In this document: positions 18,657 through 29,335 of the stretch, one piece after another
How the letters are laid out: every line of letters starts with the position of its first letter
Numbering within the stretch: the stretch's first letter is position 1
Assembly (NCBI RefSeq): GCF_000828635.1
Contig: NZ_AP012547.1
Coordinates: 3,224,001 to 3,288,000 of the forward strand
Origin: Sulfuritalea hydrogenivorans sk43H
GTDB taxonomy: Bacteria > Pseudomonadota > Gammaproteobacteria > Burkholderiales > Rhodocyclaceae
Reading direction: 5' to 3'
DNA length: 64,000 nt
The notes under the pieces: generated by a model
Seen by the model: the letters and a program-made list of their open reading frames with translations, nothing else
Told to the model about the DNA's origin: nothing
Databases searched by the model: none
Translations under genes and position numbers: made by a program

Positions 18657-19315
18657 CAGCCCTCCACTATGACCAGATGCACTCGATACGGCCCATGTGC
18701 CCCTAGCACGATCGTCTGCTCGATGTCGCCGGTGCGTGATGGGCCGGAGATGAAATTCACGGCGCGCGGCAAGGTGCCGAGTTCCTTGCGCGCCAGATCC
18801 CAGGCATCTTCCATGTAGGGCAGGATGCGCGAAGCGCGGACCACCGCAATGTGCGTCTCCGGCAGCAGGCTGACCGTCGCCGGCGTATCGGGCGACGAGC
18901 AGACCATCAGCGTCCCGGTTTCGGCAACGGCGCAGAAGCAGCCGGTAATGCCGACCAGGTCGGCATCGCGCGCGCCGCGCGCCTCGACCGTGAGCCCCGC
19001 TGCCGCCCAGTCCAGATGTGCCAGCGCCGGCTGGGCGACTGCCGCTTTCGGCAGAGTCATGCTCGTCAGGTAGCGGGCCACCGCAGCAGGCACGGCGGAT
19101 TCCTCGGCCACGATATCGACCGTACTCGATTGCAGTTCGGACTTCACCCGGAAACGTTCCAGCAGCGCCTTGGGGCTGGCGTCCATGGCCGGCTGCGGAC
19201 CGCTGCCGCGGTTCGCAAGGGCCGCGTGCATGACTTCGCGGCCCGCGGCGGCATTGCTTGCGTTGCGATGCAGGCCCGCGCGGACACGGCCCAGAATTTC
19301 TTCACGAGAACTCAT
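18656..19315 (-). CDS. lutC: L-lactate utilization protein LutC
   Basis: A 219-residue LUD-domain (DUF162) protein. It begins MSSREEILGRVRAGL and contains the ITGCFCAVAETGTLMVCSS and LPETHIAVV segments typical of LutC/YkgG. LutC works with the iron-sulfur proteins LutA and LutB in oxidation of L-lactate to pyruvate. It is the third gene of a lutABC operon. The ATG at 19315 follows an AGGA site. The stop overlaps the start of the exported thioredoxin gene, suggesting that gene belongs to the same transcript. Confidence 0.94.
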   Translation of the reverse strand: MSSREEILGRVRAGLHRNASNAAAGREVMHAALANRGSGPQPAMDASPKALLERFRVKSELQSSTVDIVAEESAVPAAVARYLTSMTLPKAAVAQPALAHLDWAAAGLTVEARGARDADLVGITGCFCAVAETGTLMVCSSPDTPATVSLLPETHIAVVRASRILPYMEDAWDLARKELGTLPRAVNFISGPSRTGDIEQTIVLGAHGPYRVHLVIVEG

Positions 19316-19332
19316 ATCGATTCCTAATAAGG

Positions 19333-20754
19333 TCAGACGCGGGGCGCCGTCCTGGCGCGCGAGGCATACAGTTCGCGGAAGGTCTTGCCCTGCGGCGCCG
19401 GGAAATCGCGTCCCAGCGTCCACTCCGGTGCGGTCGGCAGCACGCGGATGCGATTGGAGTCGCCGGCCAGCCACTTCAGGTAGCGCGCGCCGAAACTCGC
19501 GCCCAGCGCGTAGAGCCTCGGCTGCTGCGCCACCCAGGCCCACAGCCGCAAGCCGATGCGTTCGGTGAGCGGCCGCAGGCCGCGTTCGGTCTGCTTCTCG
19601 CGCAACTTGCGCAACAGGTCGGGCAGCGGGATTTTCACCGGGCAGACGATGCCGCACTGGTTGCACAGGGTGGCCGCGTGCGGCAAATCAATCGAGTTCT
19701 CGATGCCGGCATACAACGGCGTCAGCACCGAGCCCATCGGCCCCGGATAGACCCAGCCATAGGCGTGGCCGCCGATGGTCTGATACACCGGGCAATGGTT
19801 CATGCAGGCGCCGCAGCGGATGCAACGCAGCATCGCGTGAAAATCGCCGCCCACCACGTCGGCGCGTCCGCTGTCGACCAGCACGAAATACAAATGCTCG
19901 GGGCCGTCGTGTTCCTCCGGCTTCTTCACCCCGGTCAGGATCGAGAAATAATTCGAGATCGACTGCCCTGTTGCCGAGCGCGGCAGCAAGCGCATCAGCG
20001 TCGACAAATCTTCGAGGGTAGGGATCACCTTCTCGATGCCGGTGATGACCACATGCACCTTGGGCAGGGTGGTCACCATGCGGCCGTTGCCCTCGTTGGT
20101 GACCAGCGCCACCGAGCCGGTTTCGGCCACCAGGAAATTGCCGCCGGAGAGACCCATCTCGGCCGAGAGGAAATGCCCACGCAATACCTCGCGGGCTTCG
20201 CGCGTCAATGCCGGGATTTCGGTCTTGCGCGGCGTGCCATGCACCTTGTGGAACAGGTCGGCGACGTCGTCGAGGCTCTTGTGCACCGCCGGCGCGATGA
20301 TGTGGCTGGGCGGTTCGTTGTTGTCGACCTGCAGGATGTATTCGCCGAGGTCGGTTTCCACCGGCTGGATGCCCGCGGCTTCCAGCGCCTGGTTGAGCCC
20401 GGCCTCCTCGGAGAGCATCGACTTCGACTTGGTGACCTTCTTCACGCCATGACTCTTGGCTATCTCGACCACGAGGCGGCAGACTTCCGCGCCGTCCTTC
20501 GCCCACAATACCTTGGCACCGGTATCCAGCGCCTTGCGCTCGAAGGCTTCGAGCCACAGGTCGAGGTTGTCGATCACCTTGTTGCGGATGGCCACCGCCG
20601 CGTCGCGCGTGCCCTCGAAATCGTCGAGATCCTTGATCGCCTCGGCGCGCTTGGTCACGAACTTGCCCTTGGCATTTTTCAGGTTGCCTTGCAGGACCAC
20701 ATCCGCCAGCTTGGCGCTGGCGTTGGCCTTGAAGTGCATGGACTTGATTTCCAC
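19333..20754 (-). CDS. lutB: L-lactate utilization iron-sulfur protein LutB
   Basis: A 473-residue protein of LutB length. It has a LUD domain with the conserved AETGSVALVTNEGNGR segment, then two 4Fe-4S motifs: CIRCGACMNHCPVY and CNQCGIVCPVK. A C-terminal DUF3390 region follows. It passes electrons from lactate oxidation. It lies 3 bp after lutA and 17 bp before lutC, in one operon under likely control of the divergent IclR regulator. Confidence 0.96.
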   Translation of the reverse strand: MEIKSMHFKANASAKLADVVLQGNLKNAKGKFVTKRAEAIKDLDDFEGTRDAAVAIRNKVIDNLDLWLEAFERKALDTGAKVLWAKDGAEVCRLVVEIAKSHGVKKVTKSKSMLSEEAGLNQALEAAGIQPVETDLGEYILQVDNNEPPSHIIAPAVHKSLDDVADLFHKVHGTPRKTEIPALTREAREVLRGHFLSAEMGLSGGNFLVAETGSVALVTNEGNGRMVTTLPKVHVVITGIEKVIPTLEDLSTLMRLLPRSATGQSISNYFSILTGVKKPEEHDGPEHLYFVLVDSGRADVVGGDFHAMLRCIRCGACMNHCPVYQTIGGHAYGWVYPGPMGSVLTPLYAGIENSIDLPHAATLCNQCGIVCPVKIPLPDLLRKLREKQTERGLRPLTERIGLRLWAWVAQQPRLYALGASFGARYLKWLAGDSNRIRVLPTAPEWTLGRDFPAPQGKTFRELYASRARTAPRV

Positions 20755-20757
20755 GGT

Positions 20758-21492
20758 TCAGACCCTCCCGGCCAGCACTTCGGCGACATGCAACACCTGC
20801 GTCGTCTCGTCGCCCATGCGCCGCAGCTTGCCTTCGATGTTCAACAGGCAGCCGAGGTCGCCTCCGACCACGGCCTGCGCGCCGCTGGCCAGGACGTTGT
20901 CGCACTTGCGCTCGGCGATCGCGGCCGACACCTCGCCGAACTTGACCGAAAAGGTGCCGCCGAAACCGCAGCATTCCTCGCAGCCGTTCATCTCCTTGAG
21001 TGTCACGCCCTTCATCATGGCCAGTAGCGCGCGCGGTTGCTGCTTGATGCCGAGGCTGCGCAGGCCGCTGCAGGAGTCGTGATAGGTAATGGTGCCATCA
21101 TGATCGCCCGGCACGCTGTCGACCTTCAGCACCGTCGCCAGGAAATCGGTCAGTTCGTAAGTGCGGCTGGCGAGCGCCATGGCGCGACCGCACCAGTCGG
21201 GCTCTTCCGCCAGCAGGGTCGGGTACTCGGTCCGGATGTGATCGCCGCAGGACCCCGACGGCGTCACCACATAGTCGAAGCCCTCGAACTCGGCGATGGT
21301 CTTCTTGGCCAGCGCCACCGCGCCTGGCGCATCGCCGGAATTCCATGCCGGCTGGCCGCAACAGGTCTGGGTATCCGGCACGATCACTTCGCAGCCGGCG
21401 GTTTCCAGCAGCTTCAGGGTGGCAAAGCCGATGCGCGGACGCATCAGATCCACCAGGCAGGTCACAAAAAGTCCTACGCGCTTGTTTGCCAA
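20758..21492 (-). CDS. lutA: L-lactate utilization protein LutA, CCG-domain subunit
   Basis: Two cysteine-rich CCG domains: TCCGQPAWNSGD near residue 45 and EECCGFGGTFSVKF near residue 190. These are typical of LutA/YkgE and of heterodisulfide-reductase-like subunits. I place the start at the TTG at 21492 (product 244 residues, the family's usual length), which has a GGAG site 7 bases upstream. The open frame extends to 21606, but that part lacks similarity and would overlap the divergent regulator. It is the first gene of the lut operon. Confidence 0.92.
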   Translation of the reverse strand: MANKRVGLFVTCLVDLMRPRIGFATLKLLETAGCEVIVPDTQTCCGQPAWNSGDAPGAVALAKKTIAEFEGFDYVVTPSGSCGDHIRTEYPTLLAEEPDWCGRAMALASRTYELTDFLATVLKVDSVPGDHDGTITYHDSCSGLRSLGIKQQPRALLAMMKGVTLKEMNGCEECCGFGGTFSVKFGEVSAAIAERKCDNVLASGAQAVVGGDLGCLLNIEGKLRRMGDETTQVLHVAEVLAGRV

Positions 21493-21596
21493 GGCCTCAC
21501 TCCGTATGTCGTTGATTGTCGATCGCTGCCGGCCGGCGAAGGCTTTTGCGGGTTTTGCTATAGTATCCGAAGTCCCGTTGCCACGAAGAGATTGCC

Positions 21597-22400
21597 GTGC
21601 CTTCACCCCGCACGGATGCCGCGCCGGAAGCCCGCAGCGGCATCCAGGTCATCGAGCGCATGATGAAATTGCTCGATGTCCTTTCCTACCATCCCGATCC
21701 GGTCAGCCTCAAGCAATTGGCGCTGGAGACCGGCTTGCATCCATCGACCGCGCACCGCATCCTGGCCGCCATGGCCACCTCCGGCTTTGTCGAGCGCGCC
21801 GATCCGGGCACCTATCGGCTGGGCATTCGCCTGCTGGAGCTCGGCAACGTCGTGAAATCGCGCATCAGCATCCGCGAAGCCGCGATGCCGCTGATGCAGC
21901 GCCTGCACCAGCAGCTCGGCGAGAGCGTCAATTTGGGGGTGCGCCAGGGCGATGAGATCGTCTATGTCGAACGCACCTCCAGCGGCCGCTCGTCGGTGCG
22001 CGTGGTGCATCTGGTCGGTGCCCGCGCTCCGTTACATGTCACCGCGGTGGGCAAGCTCTACCTGGCCGAAGATGGCCCGCAAAAACTGCGCGAATACGTC
22101 AAGCGCACCGGCCTGCCCGGCTACACGCCGACCTCGCTGACCACGCTCGCCGCCCTCGAAAGGGAGGTCGATCGCGCGCGGCGTCATGGCGTGGCTTTCG
22201 ACAACGAAGAAATCGAGCAGGGACTGCGCTGCATTGCCGCGCCGGTGCGCGACGACACCGGCGAACTGGTCGCCGGCCTTTCCGTCTCCGCCCCGGCCGA
22301 ACGCCACAGCCCGGACTGGGCCGAACTCGTCAAGGAAACGGCCAATGCCATTTCGCTCGCCATCGGCTACACGCCGCCGACAGGCGGGCGCCAGGCATGA
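21597..22400 (+). CDS. IclR-family transcriptional regulator
   Basis: A 267-residue regulator with an N-terminal winged HTH (about 18-75, containing [19 protein letters not shown]) and a C-terminal IclR effector domain with RIGSG-like [10 protein letters not shown] and [19 protein letters not shown]. IclR proteins bind small organic acids. It is divergent from lutA with about 104 bp between start codons, so it probably regulates lactate utilization. The start is a GTG at 21597 after an AAGAG site. Confidence 0.93.
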   Translation: MPSPRTDAAPEARSGIQVIERMMKLLDVLSYHPDPVSLKQLALETGLHPSTAHRILAAMATSGFVERADPGTYRLGIRLLELGNVVKSRISIREAAMPLMQRLHQQLGESVNLGVRQGDEIVYVERTSSGRSSVRVVHLVGARAPLHVTAVGKLYLAEDGPQKLREYVKRTGLPGYTPTSLTTLAALEREVDRARRHGVAFDNEEIEQGLRCIAAPVRDDTGELVAGLSVSAPAERHSPDWAELVKETANAISLAIGYTPPTGGRQA

Positions 22401-22410
22401 ATTCAAGTAT

Positions 22411-22439
22411 TTGACCTGCAGCCGGGCTCTCTGTATACT
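22411..22439 (+). promoter_or_regulatory. Sigma-70 promoter of rplU-rpmA
   Basis: A TTGACC -35 box and a TATACT -10 box separated by 17 bp, 37 bp before the rplU start. No other good promoter is seen in this short gap after the iclR-family gene. Confidence 0.85.
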
Positions 22440-22476
22440 GCGCGGTTCTTTGCGTCATCCCATTGGAGTCTCCATC

Positions 22477-22788
22477 ATGTATGCGGTCATAAAAACCGGT
22501 GGCAAGCAGTATCGCGTTGCCGCTGGCGAAAAACTCAAAATAGAACAGATACCGGCTGATGTAGGCACTGAAATCACTCTCGACCAGGTGCTCATGGTCG
22601 GCGAAGGCGAATCGGTCAAGATCGGTTCTCCCATGCTCGCCGGTGCCAAAGTCACCGCGAAAGTGATCGCTCAGGGCCGTCATCCCAAGGTCACCATTTT
22701 CAAGATGCGCCGTCGCAAGCACTACCAGAAGCACCAGGGCCATCGCCAGAACTTCACCGAAATCGAGATCAGCGGCATCGCCGCCTGA
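22477..22788 (+). CDS. rplU: 50S ribosomal protein L21
   Basis: A 103-residue protein, the same length as in E. coli. It begins [14 protein letters not shown] and ends with the basic [16 protein letters not shown] segment that contacts 23S rRNA. It starts the standard rplU-rpmA-obgE cluster and has its own promoter just upstream. A TTGGAG site precedes the ATG. Confidence 0.99.
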   Translation: MYAVIKTGGKQYRVAAGEKLKIEQIPADVGTEITLDQVLMVGEGESVKIGSPMLAGAKVTAKVIAQGRHPKVTIFKMRRRKHYQKHQGHRQNFTEIEISGIAA

Positions 22789-22816
22789 TCCCGACGAGAG
22801 AATCAGGAGCTAAAAC

Positions 22817-23080
22817 ATGGCACACAAAAAAGCAGGCGGCAGTTCCCGCAACGGCCGCGACTCGGAATCGAAACGCCTCGGCGTCAAAAGCTACGGCGGC
22901 GAGCTGATTTCCGCCGGCAGCATCATCGTGCGGCAGCGCGGCACCGAATTCCATCCCGGCGACAACGTCGGCATGGGCAAGGACCACACCCTGTTCGCCA
23001 AGGTCGAGGGTACGGTGCAATTCACCGTCAAGGGCCCGGCCAAGCGTCGCACGGTCAGCATCGTTCCGGCGGCCGCTTAA
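22817..23080 (+). CDS. rpmA: 50S ribosomal protein L27
   Basis: An 87-residue L27 beginning [20 protein letters not shown], whose flexible N-terminus reaches toward the peptidyl-transferase centre. No Firmicute-type N-terminal extension is present. CAGGAG precedes the ATG. It lies 28 bp after rplU and is followed by a strong terminator. Confidence 0.99.
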   Translation: MAHKKAGGSSRNGRDSESKRLGVKSYGGELISAGSIIVRQRGTEFHPGDNVGMGKDHTLFAKVEGTVQFTVKGPAKRRTVSIVPAAA

Positions 23081-23097
23081 GTCTCATCTTTTCGCGA

Positions 23098-25278
<2,181 letters not shown>

Positions 25279-25360
25279 TGAAGCCCCTGCGTAGCAGGCG
25301 GGCCAGCAAAAGACGCTGACCTCGCCGCTACGGATGACGGCGTTGTCGCCTTATTCGATA

Positions 25361-25756
25361 TCAGCCAATTAACCGCATGCCGCAGTGTTTGGCGGCATCG
25401 CGATCAAATGTTGCCGTGTGATCGCATCCCGCCGCATTCGCAAACCGCTCGATCAGACAGTCGGCGAAGTCGGCCTTGCCTCCCTTGAACAATCGCAACG
25501 CCTGCCACACCGTATCGGCGTGCGCCACGACAATCTCCTTGGTCCGCAGCAGGGTTTCCAGGACTTCGCAAAGTTCGTCTTTCCGCAATGCGTAGCAGTC
25601 GGTCAACACCCATACCAGCTCCACCACCGAAACGACGCTGACATACCCCGGCGCGTCTGCTGTAAGCGACTCGATCAAGCGACTCGCTACGGGTGACTGT
25701 TTTGGATCATCCTGTGCAACATAGCGGACAAGAACGTTGGTATCCAAACCAATCAT
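25361..25756 (-). CDS. PIN-domain toxin, VapC-like
   Basis: A 131-residue PIN-domain ribonuclease. Likely metal ligands are D5 (GLDTN), E46 (VVELVW), D99 (ADFADC) and D118 (TFDRDA). This is the acidic quartet expected for an active VapC. Its start overlaps the AbrB-type antitoxin stop by ATGA, the normal antitoxin-first arrangement. Together they form a type II toxin-antitoxin pair next to a RAYT transposase. Confidence 0.92.
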   Translation of the reverse strand: MIGLDTNVLVRYVAQDDPKQSPVASRLIESLTADAPGYVSVVSVVELVWVLTDCYALRKDELCEVLETLLRTKEIVVAHADTVWQALRLFKGGKADFADCLIERFANAAGCDHTATFDRDAAKHCGMRLIG

Positions 25757-25995
25757 CGCGCCTTTGCCCCACGTGCGGTGATAGCCTCGTTCATGGCCGA
25801 AATACTGACAGGTGATGCCGGCTTGCGCACCAAGCCCTTCAAGGCCGTTACCGACTGAGTGGCAGCCACCAGCTCATAACGTCCCGGTTCGACCAGAACG
25901 AATTCGACCCGGTCGCCCGTTTCAACGCCAAGCGCAGCCCGCACTACGGCGGGTATGGTGATCTGACCTTTGCTGGTCAGGGTTGCAGTCGTCAT
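25753..25995 (-). CDS. AbrB/SpoVT-family antitoxin, VapB-like
   Basis: An 80-residue protein with an N-terminal swapped-hairpin AbrB domain (TLTSKGQITIPAVVRAALG, then GDRVEFVL) and a C-terminal toxin-binding tail. AbrB-type antitoxins commonly pair with PIN toxins and autorepress. It is translationally coupled to the PIN gene. An AAGGAG ribosome-binding site lies upstream of the ATG at 25995. Confidence 0.92.
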   Translation of the reverse strand: MTTATLTSKGQITIPAVVRAALGVETGDRVEFVLVEPGRYELVAATQSVTALKGLVRKPASPVSISAMNEAITARGAKAR

Positions 25996-26055
25996 TGACT
26001 AACTCCTTTTCGGATTCCTTACTTTACAGCAAGGAGCATCGAAGTTCAAGCTTGG

Positions 26056-26083
26056 AAAGTCGGCGCTGGCGAGACGGCGAAAA
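26056..26083 (+). repeat. Dispersed GTCGGCG element, copy 5 (intergenic)
   Basis: AAAGTCGGCGCTGGCGAGAC then GGCGAAAA, one of the best matches to the consensus. It lies between the VapB-like gene and the RAYT element, abutting a short tandem array of AAAACCGGGG-type units at 26081-26121. Confidence 0.85.
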
Positions 26084-26114
26084 CCCGGGGACAGAAAACC
26101 GGGGTAGAAAACCG

Positions 26115-26919
26115 GGGGACAGACCACGGTTTCAGGCGGCATTAATCCACAAACAAGTTCTGCGACTCCGGTGCTGCCACCTTCCGCGGCCGCCCCGACT
26201 TGCCTGACAGCACCCGTCGGCCCAGCGTAGCGGCCGCGTCTGCCGCGAAACGCGCGCAGCCCAGCGCGAAATTCCCGTTCGTCGCCCGCCGAATCTGATC
26301 TACCAGGCCGGGTTCCAACTCGTAGCGGAACAGTTCCCGGTAGGCCGCTTGCCTGCTCACCACATCGAGCCCCAGTGCCACGTAGAGCGCATGCGGCCGG
26401 ATCACCGCGTTGTCCTGCCCCTGCCCATTGGCCCGATAGCTTGACCAGCGGTATTCGGCGGGATGCTGGACCATTCCTGCACGTACCGGATTCAGTTCGA
26501 TATAGCGCTGGCAGGCCAGCAAATACGCTTCTTCCTGAATCGGGCACGAGCGAAAGCGCCCTTCCCACAACGTCCCGCTACGCCGATAGACACGATTTAC
26601 GTACTGAACGTAACGCTGTCCCAGCGCTTTCATCAACGCCCCCGGCGCTTCCGCGCGGTCTGCCGAAACCAGCAGATGGACGTGGTTGGTCATCAATGCA
26701 TAGGCGTGGATGCGGCAACCGGTCTTGCCAGCGTGTTCGGCCAGCCATTCAAGATACAAGCGGTAATCCGCGTCCGCGAAGAAGCAAGCCTGGCGGTTGT
26801 TTCCGCGCTGGATCAGATGGAGCGGAACGCCCAGCAGAGCAAGGCGCGCGCGGCGCGGCATGGGGTAGTCCGGCAGAAAATGAGTAGTTGGATGCTACCG
26901 GAAACCGTGGTCTGTCCCC
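26115..26919. mobile_element. RAYT element bounded by 19-bp perfect inverted repeats
   Basis: GGGGACAGACCACGGTTTC at 26115-26133 is repeated exactly, inverted, at 26901-26919. The two copies flank the transposase gene closely. Outside the left copy lie three near-direct units (AAAACCCGGGGACAG, AAAACCGGGGTAG, AAAACCGGGGGACAG; 26081-26121). RAYT genes are known to be flanked by REP-like inverted repeats, so this looks like a complete unit. No target duplication was identified. Confidence 0.7.
26142..26861 (-). CDS. REP-associated tyrosine transposase (RAYT)
   Basis: A 239-residue Y1/HUH transposase-like protein related to IS200/IS605 TnpA. It shows the metal-binding HUH motif NHVHLLV (H60, H62) and the RAYT signature RYIELNPVRAGM, whose Y120 is the likely catalytic tyrosine. 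A basic C-terminal tail (SGRPRKV) follows. Such proteins act on REP/BIME hairpins and are usually single-copy and domesticated. The flanking 19-bp inverted repeats support an intact element. Confidence 0.9.
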   Translation of the reverse strand: MPRRARLALLGVPLHLIQRGNNRQACFFADADYRLYLEWLAEHAGKTGCRIHAYALMTNHVHLLVSADRAEAPGALMKALGQRYVQYVNRVYRRSGTLWEGRFRSCPIQEEAYLLACQRYIELNPVRAGMVQHPAEYRWSSYRANGQGQDNAVIRPHALYVALGLDVVSRQAAYRELFRYELEPGLVDQIRRATNGNFALGCARFAADAAATLGRRVLSGKSGRPRKVAAPESQNLFVD

Positions 26920-26943
26920 TATTATTTATTATTTAATAAGGCG

Positions 26944-26971
26944 AAAAAAAGCCACCCCGAAGGGTGGCTTT
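26944..26971 (-). terminator. Intrinsic terminator of the porin gene
   Basis: On the minus strand AAAGCCACCC, loop TTCG, GGGTGGCTTT is followed by a T-run. It lies 40 bp past the porin stop and just outside the RAYT element. Confidence 0.9.
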
Positions 26972-27010
26972 GATTTTCCAACATCATGCCGACACGAGGT
27001 CGGCGCGATA

Positions 27011-28153
27011 TCAGAAGGAGTGACGCACGCCAGCAGCCCAGCGCGTGAAGGCGCCTACGTTGCTACCGGTCGCCGACGACTTGTCATTGTCACCATTCTC
27101 GTAACGGACATAAGCAGTGGTGCGCTTGCTCATGCTGTAGTCGAGACCCAGACCCGTCAGGTTGCGGTCCTGGTCAGCAACCAGTTTGTCATCGGCCTTG
27201 AGTACGTTGGCCATGAACGCCCAATTGCCCATTGCGTACTTCAGAGCGATGTTCCAGGAACGCGCATCAACAGTTGTACCAGCCGCATTGCTACCCTTGG
27301 ACGACGTCCAGCCAGCATAGACGGTAGCCGGGCCAAAGCTGTAGTTGCCGCCCAACATGTTGTGCTTTACGGTTGCACTGACCAGACCAGCCGTCATGTT
27401 GCTGCCACCGTCAAACTTGTAGTAGGCGTAATGCACGTTGGCCGGGCCATTGTTGTACTTCAGGCCGAGTTCCTGCTGACCTGCGGTCGCGTACTGGTCA
27501 TTGTCGTTCTTGAACACGTGCAGGACGCTAGCGCTGAAGCCGCCGAAGCTCGGGGTTTCGTACATCGCGGAGTTGCCAACACGAACCAGACGGGTACCAG
27601 AGGTTGCAACACCACCTGCAGCCCCGACGGCCCCCGTAACGGTGTTAGCGGTGGTAACAACGTTAACAGCGCCAAGACCGGCAAGGCGGCCAAAGGAGCC
27701 CGACAGACCGGAACCGATTGCGGTGCCGAAAGGCTGCGAAGCGGACGAGGTGGACAGCGAAGCGTTGTTGATGGTACCGACCTTGACGCTACCCCAGCTG
27801 GCGCTGTTCAATGTCAGGTAGTTCTGGCTGTTGAACATCTGGTTGGCAAACGGGGTCGTCGTCGTCGGTGCAGCCGTACCGCCGAGCTGGTTGGCACCAG
27901 CGGTGAAGTCGGAAGCCAGGAAGAAGCCTGCATTCATGCCACCGCCCAGAGCTTCCGTACCGCTGAACACGATCGTGGAGGTCGAGGAACCGTTGCCGGC
28001 CCAAGTCTGCGACGTGTCCTTGCCGTTGGCGGCGGTTTGGGTGTTGGTGTTGGCGTAGCCCAAGTCAACCAGACCGGAGATGGTCACGTTCGACTGAGCG
28101 AAAGCAGCGCTGGACAGGCCAGCAATTGCCAGAGCGATAATTTTCTTTTGCAT
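27011..28153 (-). CDS. Gram-negative porin (betaproteobacterial OmpC-like trimeric porin)
   Basis: A 380-residue outer-membrane porin. The signal peptide MQKKIIALAIAGLSSAAFAQ is followed by SNVTISGLVDLGYA, a standard first beta-strand of Burkholderiales/Rhodocyclales porins, and the protein ends in the BAM-recognised GVRHSF. Alternating aromatic/hydrophobic strands run throughout, and the loops are Ser/Thr/Asn-rich. Codon use is less GC-biased than in neighbours, typical of a highly expressed gene. GGAGAA precedes the ATG at 28153. It has a strong terminator. Confidence 0.93.
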   Translation of the reverse strand: MQKKIIALAIAGLSSAAFAQSNVTISGLVDLGYANTNTQTAANGKDTSQTWAGNGSSTSTIVFSGTEALGGGMNAGFFLASDFTAGANQLGGTAAPTTTTPFANQMFNSQNYLTLNSASWGSVKVGTINNASLSTSSASQPFGTAIGSGLSGSFGRLAGLGAVNVVTTANTVTGAVGAAGGVATSGTRLVRVGNSAMYETPSFGGFSASVLHVFKNDNDQYATAGQQELGLKYNNGPANVHYAYYKFDGGSNMTAGLVSATVKHNMLGGNYSFGPATVYAGWTSSKGSNAAGTTVDARSWNIALKYAMGNWAFMANVLKADDKLVADQDRNLTGLGLDYSMSKRTTAYVRYENGDNDKSSATGSNVGAFTRWAAGVRHSF

Positions 28154-28515
28154 AGATTTCTCCAAAAAGAGTTTGGTTTAAACAGTTTGCAATGACACCA
28201 CGTGGTCGGTCACTGCTCGCTGCCACTACCCGAATCCGGGAAGCTGGGCGTATTCTCGCCTGATAGCAGGCGGGCAGACAATCGACACCGAATCTTTCAC
28301 AACCCTGAAGATATATTTTGTGGTTTTCTCACAACAGTCCTCACCTTGCTCTGCACTACCTTCGGGGCGCCGCCAGCGCCGACCTTCAGCCTCTCAATGC
28401 AGCGAGGCATTGCGGCTGAGATGTTCAGCAACGATTTCGGCGGCGTGATTCAGGCGCTGTTGGTGATTCAGGGGCTGTTGGAATACTGGCTACGGAAGGC
28501 GGCGGCAAATTTGAG
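28154..28515. other. Non-coding region upstream of the porin gene
   Basis: No supportable gene. It must hold the porin promoter and leader. Visible structures are a 6-bp hairpin CGCCTG/CAGGCG at 28257-28272, a degenerate GTCGGCG element near 28366-28387 (minus strand), and a tandem 18-bp duplication GTGATTCAGGSGCTGTTG at 28445-28480. No confident -35/-10 pair was found. Confidence 0.5.
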
Positions 28516-28833
28516 TCAATCTGCGGAGTCCTCGCCGTCGCGTTCGAGTATGGCGGGCAGGTTGCGAGCGCCATGCAGCACCCGTTCGATGCGAACGGTG
28601 TTGTCGATGACGCGGAAGAAAATTACATATCTTTCCAAGGCCGCCATCCGCAGACCTTGAGCCAAGTCATCCCTGCTGACATAGCCCATTGGGGCATTGC
28701 CGATGCGTTGGCATTGCTCCATCAGCTTGGCAACGAAACGCCGTGCATTGGCCCGGTTGTCCTTGGCAATGTAATCGCCGATGTCGAGAAGATCTTGCCG
28801 AGACTTCGGCGAGAAGCCGATCTTCGCCATCAA
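28516..28833 (-). CDS. RelE/ParE-family toxin
   Basis: A 105-residue protein of the ParE/RelE fold (FSPKSRQDLLDIGDYIAKDN, then RYVIFFRVIDNTVRIERVLHGARN). The final RVLHGAR motif is typical of ParE-like toxins, which poison gyrase, whereas RelE members cleave mRNA; the sequence alone does not settle which. Its start overlaps the antitoxin stop (ATGA). It is the second toxin-antitoxin pair of this patch. Confidence 0.9.
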   Translation of the reverse strand: MMAKIGFSPKSRQDLLDIGDYIAKDNRANARRFVAKLMEQCQRIGNAPMGYVSRDDLAQGLRMAALERYVIFFRVIDNTVRIERVLHGARNLPAILERDGEDSAD

Positions 28834-29144
28834 GTCGAGCGCTTGCCACCGGTTTTGCGGGGGGGGTTGCCAACGGGTTCGGCGTAGCGAGCATTCAATT
28901 CGGCGAACACCCTGTCGGCCTGAATCGGCGGGCCGCTATCGATACCTTCCTGTATGGATTGGCGCAGATCGGCATTCAACCGTTCCAGCATGGCTTCATA
29001 GACGTCAGGCGAGAGCAAGTAGGCAGCGGGCCGGTTGTGGTTCAGCACCGCCACGGGTGCAGATCCGGCCTGTTCGAGCACTGCGCTGGGACTGCGTTTG
29101 AGTTCGGTGATGCTCACCGAGCGGGTAGCAAGAACCTGTTCCAT
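28830..29144 (-). CDS. Phd/YefM-type antitoxin
   Basis: A 104-residue protein beginning MEQVLATRSVSITELKRSPS, then VAVLNHNRPAAYLLSPDVYE, the Phd/YefM DNA-binding and dimerisation core, and a basic tail. It is translationally coupled to the toxin gene. The ATG at 29144 is preferred over 29162 from family starts. The coding strand contains a run of eight C residues at 28859-28866, about 30 nt before the stop, a possible slippage site. Confidence 0.88.
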   Translation of the reverse strand: MEQVLATRSVSITELKRSPSAVLEQAGSAPVAVLNHNRPAAYLLSPDVYEAMLERLNADLRQSIQEGIDSGPPIQADRVFAELNARYAEPVGNPPRKTGGKRST

Positions 29145-29292
29145 GGCGCGCCTTGTATTCATACCAAAATTGGTGCTTTATTGTGGTCGATTAATGGTTG
29201 GCGCGCAATATTTTTCAGCTTCCAGCCAAGCAATCGCGCCGTGAGCCGGGTCCTCACCGTCTGGTTGGGGCGGTGTGTGTAGCCGTAAAAGC

Positions 29293-29327
29293 CAAACCCC
29301 TCCACCGGGAATCCGGGGAGGGGTTTG
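29293..29327 (-). terminator. Terminator of the rRNA operon
   Basis: An 11-bp stem, CAAACCCCTCC with GGAGGGGTTTG, lies immediately after the 5S gene on the minus strand and is followed by GCTTTTA. This is the expected position and form for rrn termination. Confidence 0.85.
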
Positions 29328-29335
29328 AAGGGGGA

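Noticed and set aside
21493..21606. Upstream extension of lutA to 21606
   Set aside because: It would overlap the divergent regulator and lacks family similarity; the TTG at 21492 has a proper ribosome-binding site.
28445..28480. Tandem 18-bp duplication as a start of a CRISPR or iteron array
   Set aside because: Only two units with no spacers and no further copies; a simple local duplication. No CRISPR array is present in the window.
28202..28660. A 152-codon plus-strand open frame across the porin upstream region
   Set aside because: No similarity, no ribosome-binding site, and it runs into the toxin gene on the opposite strand.
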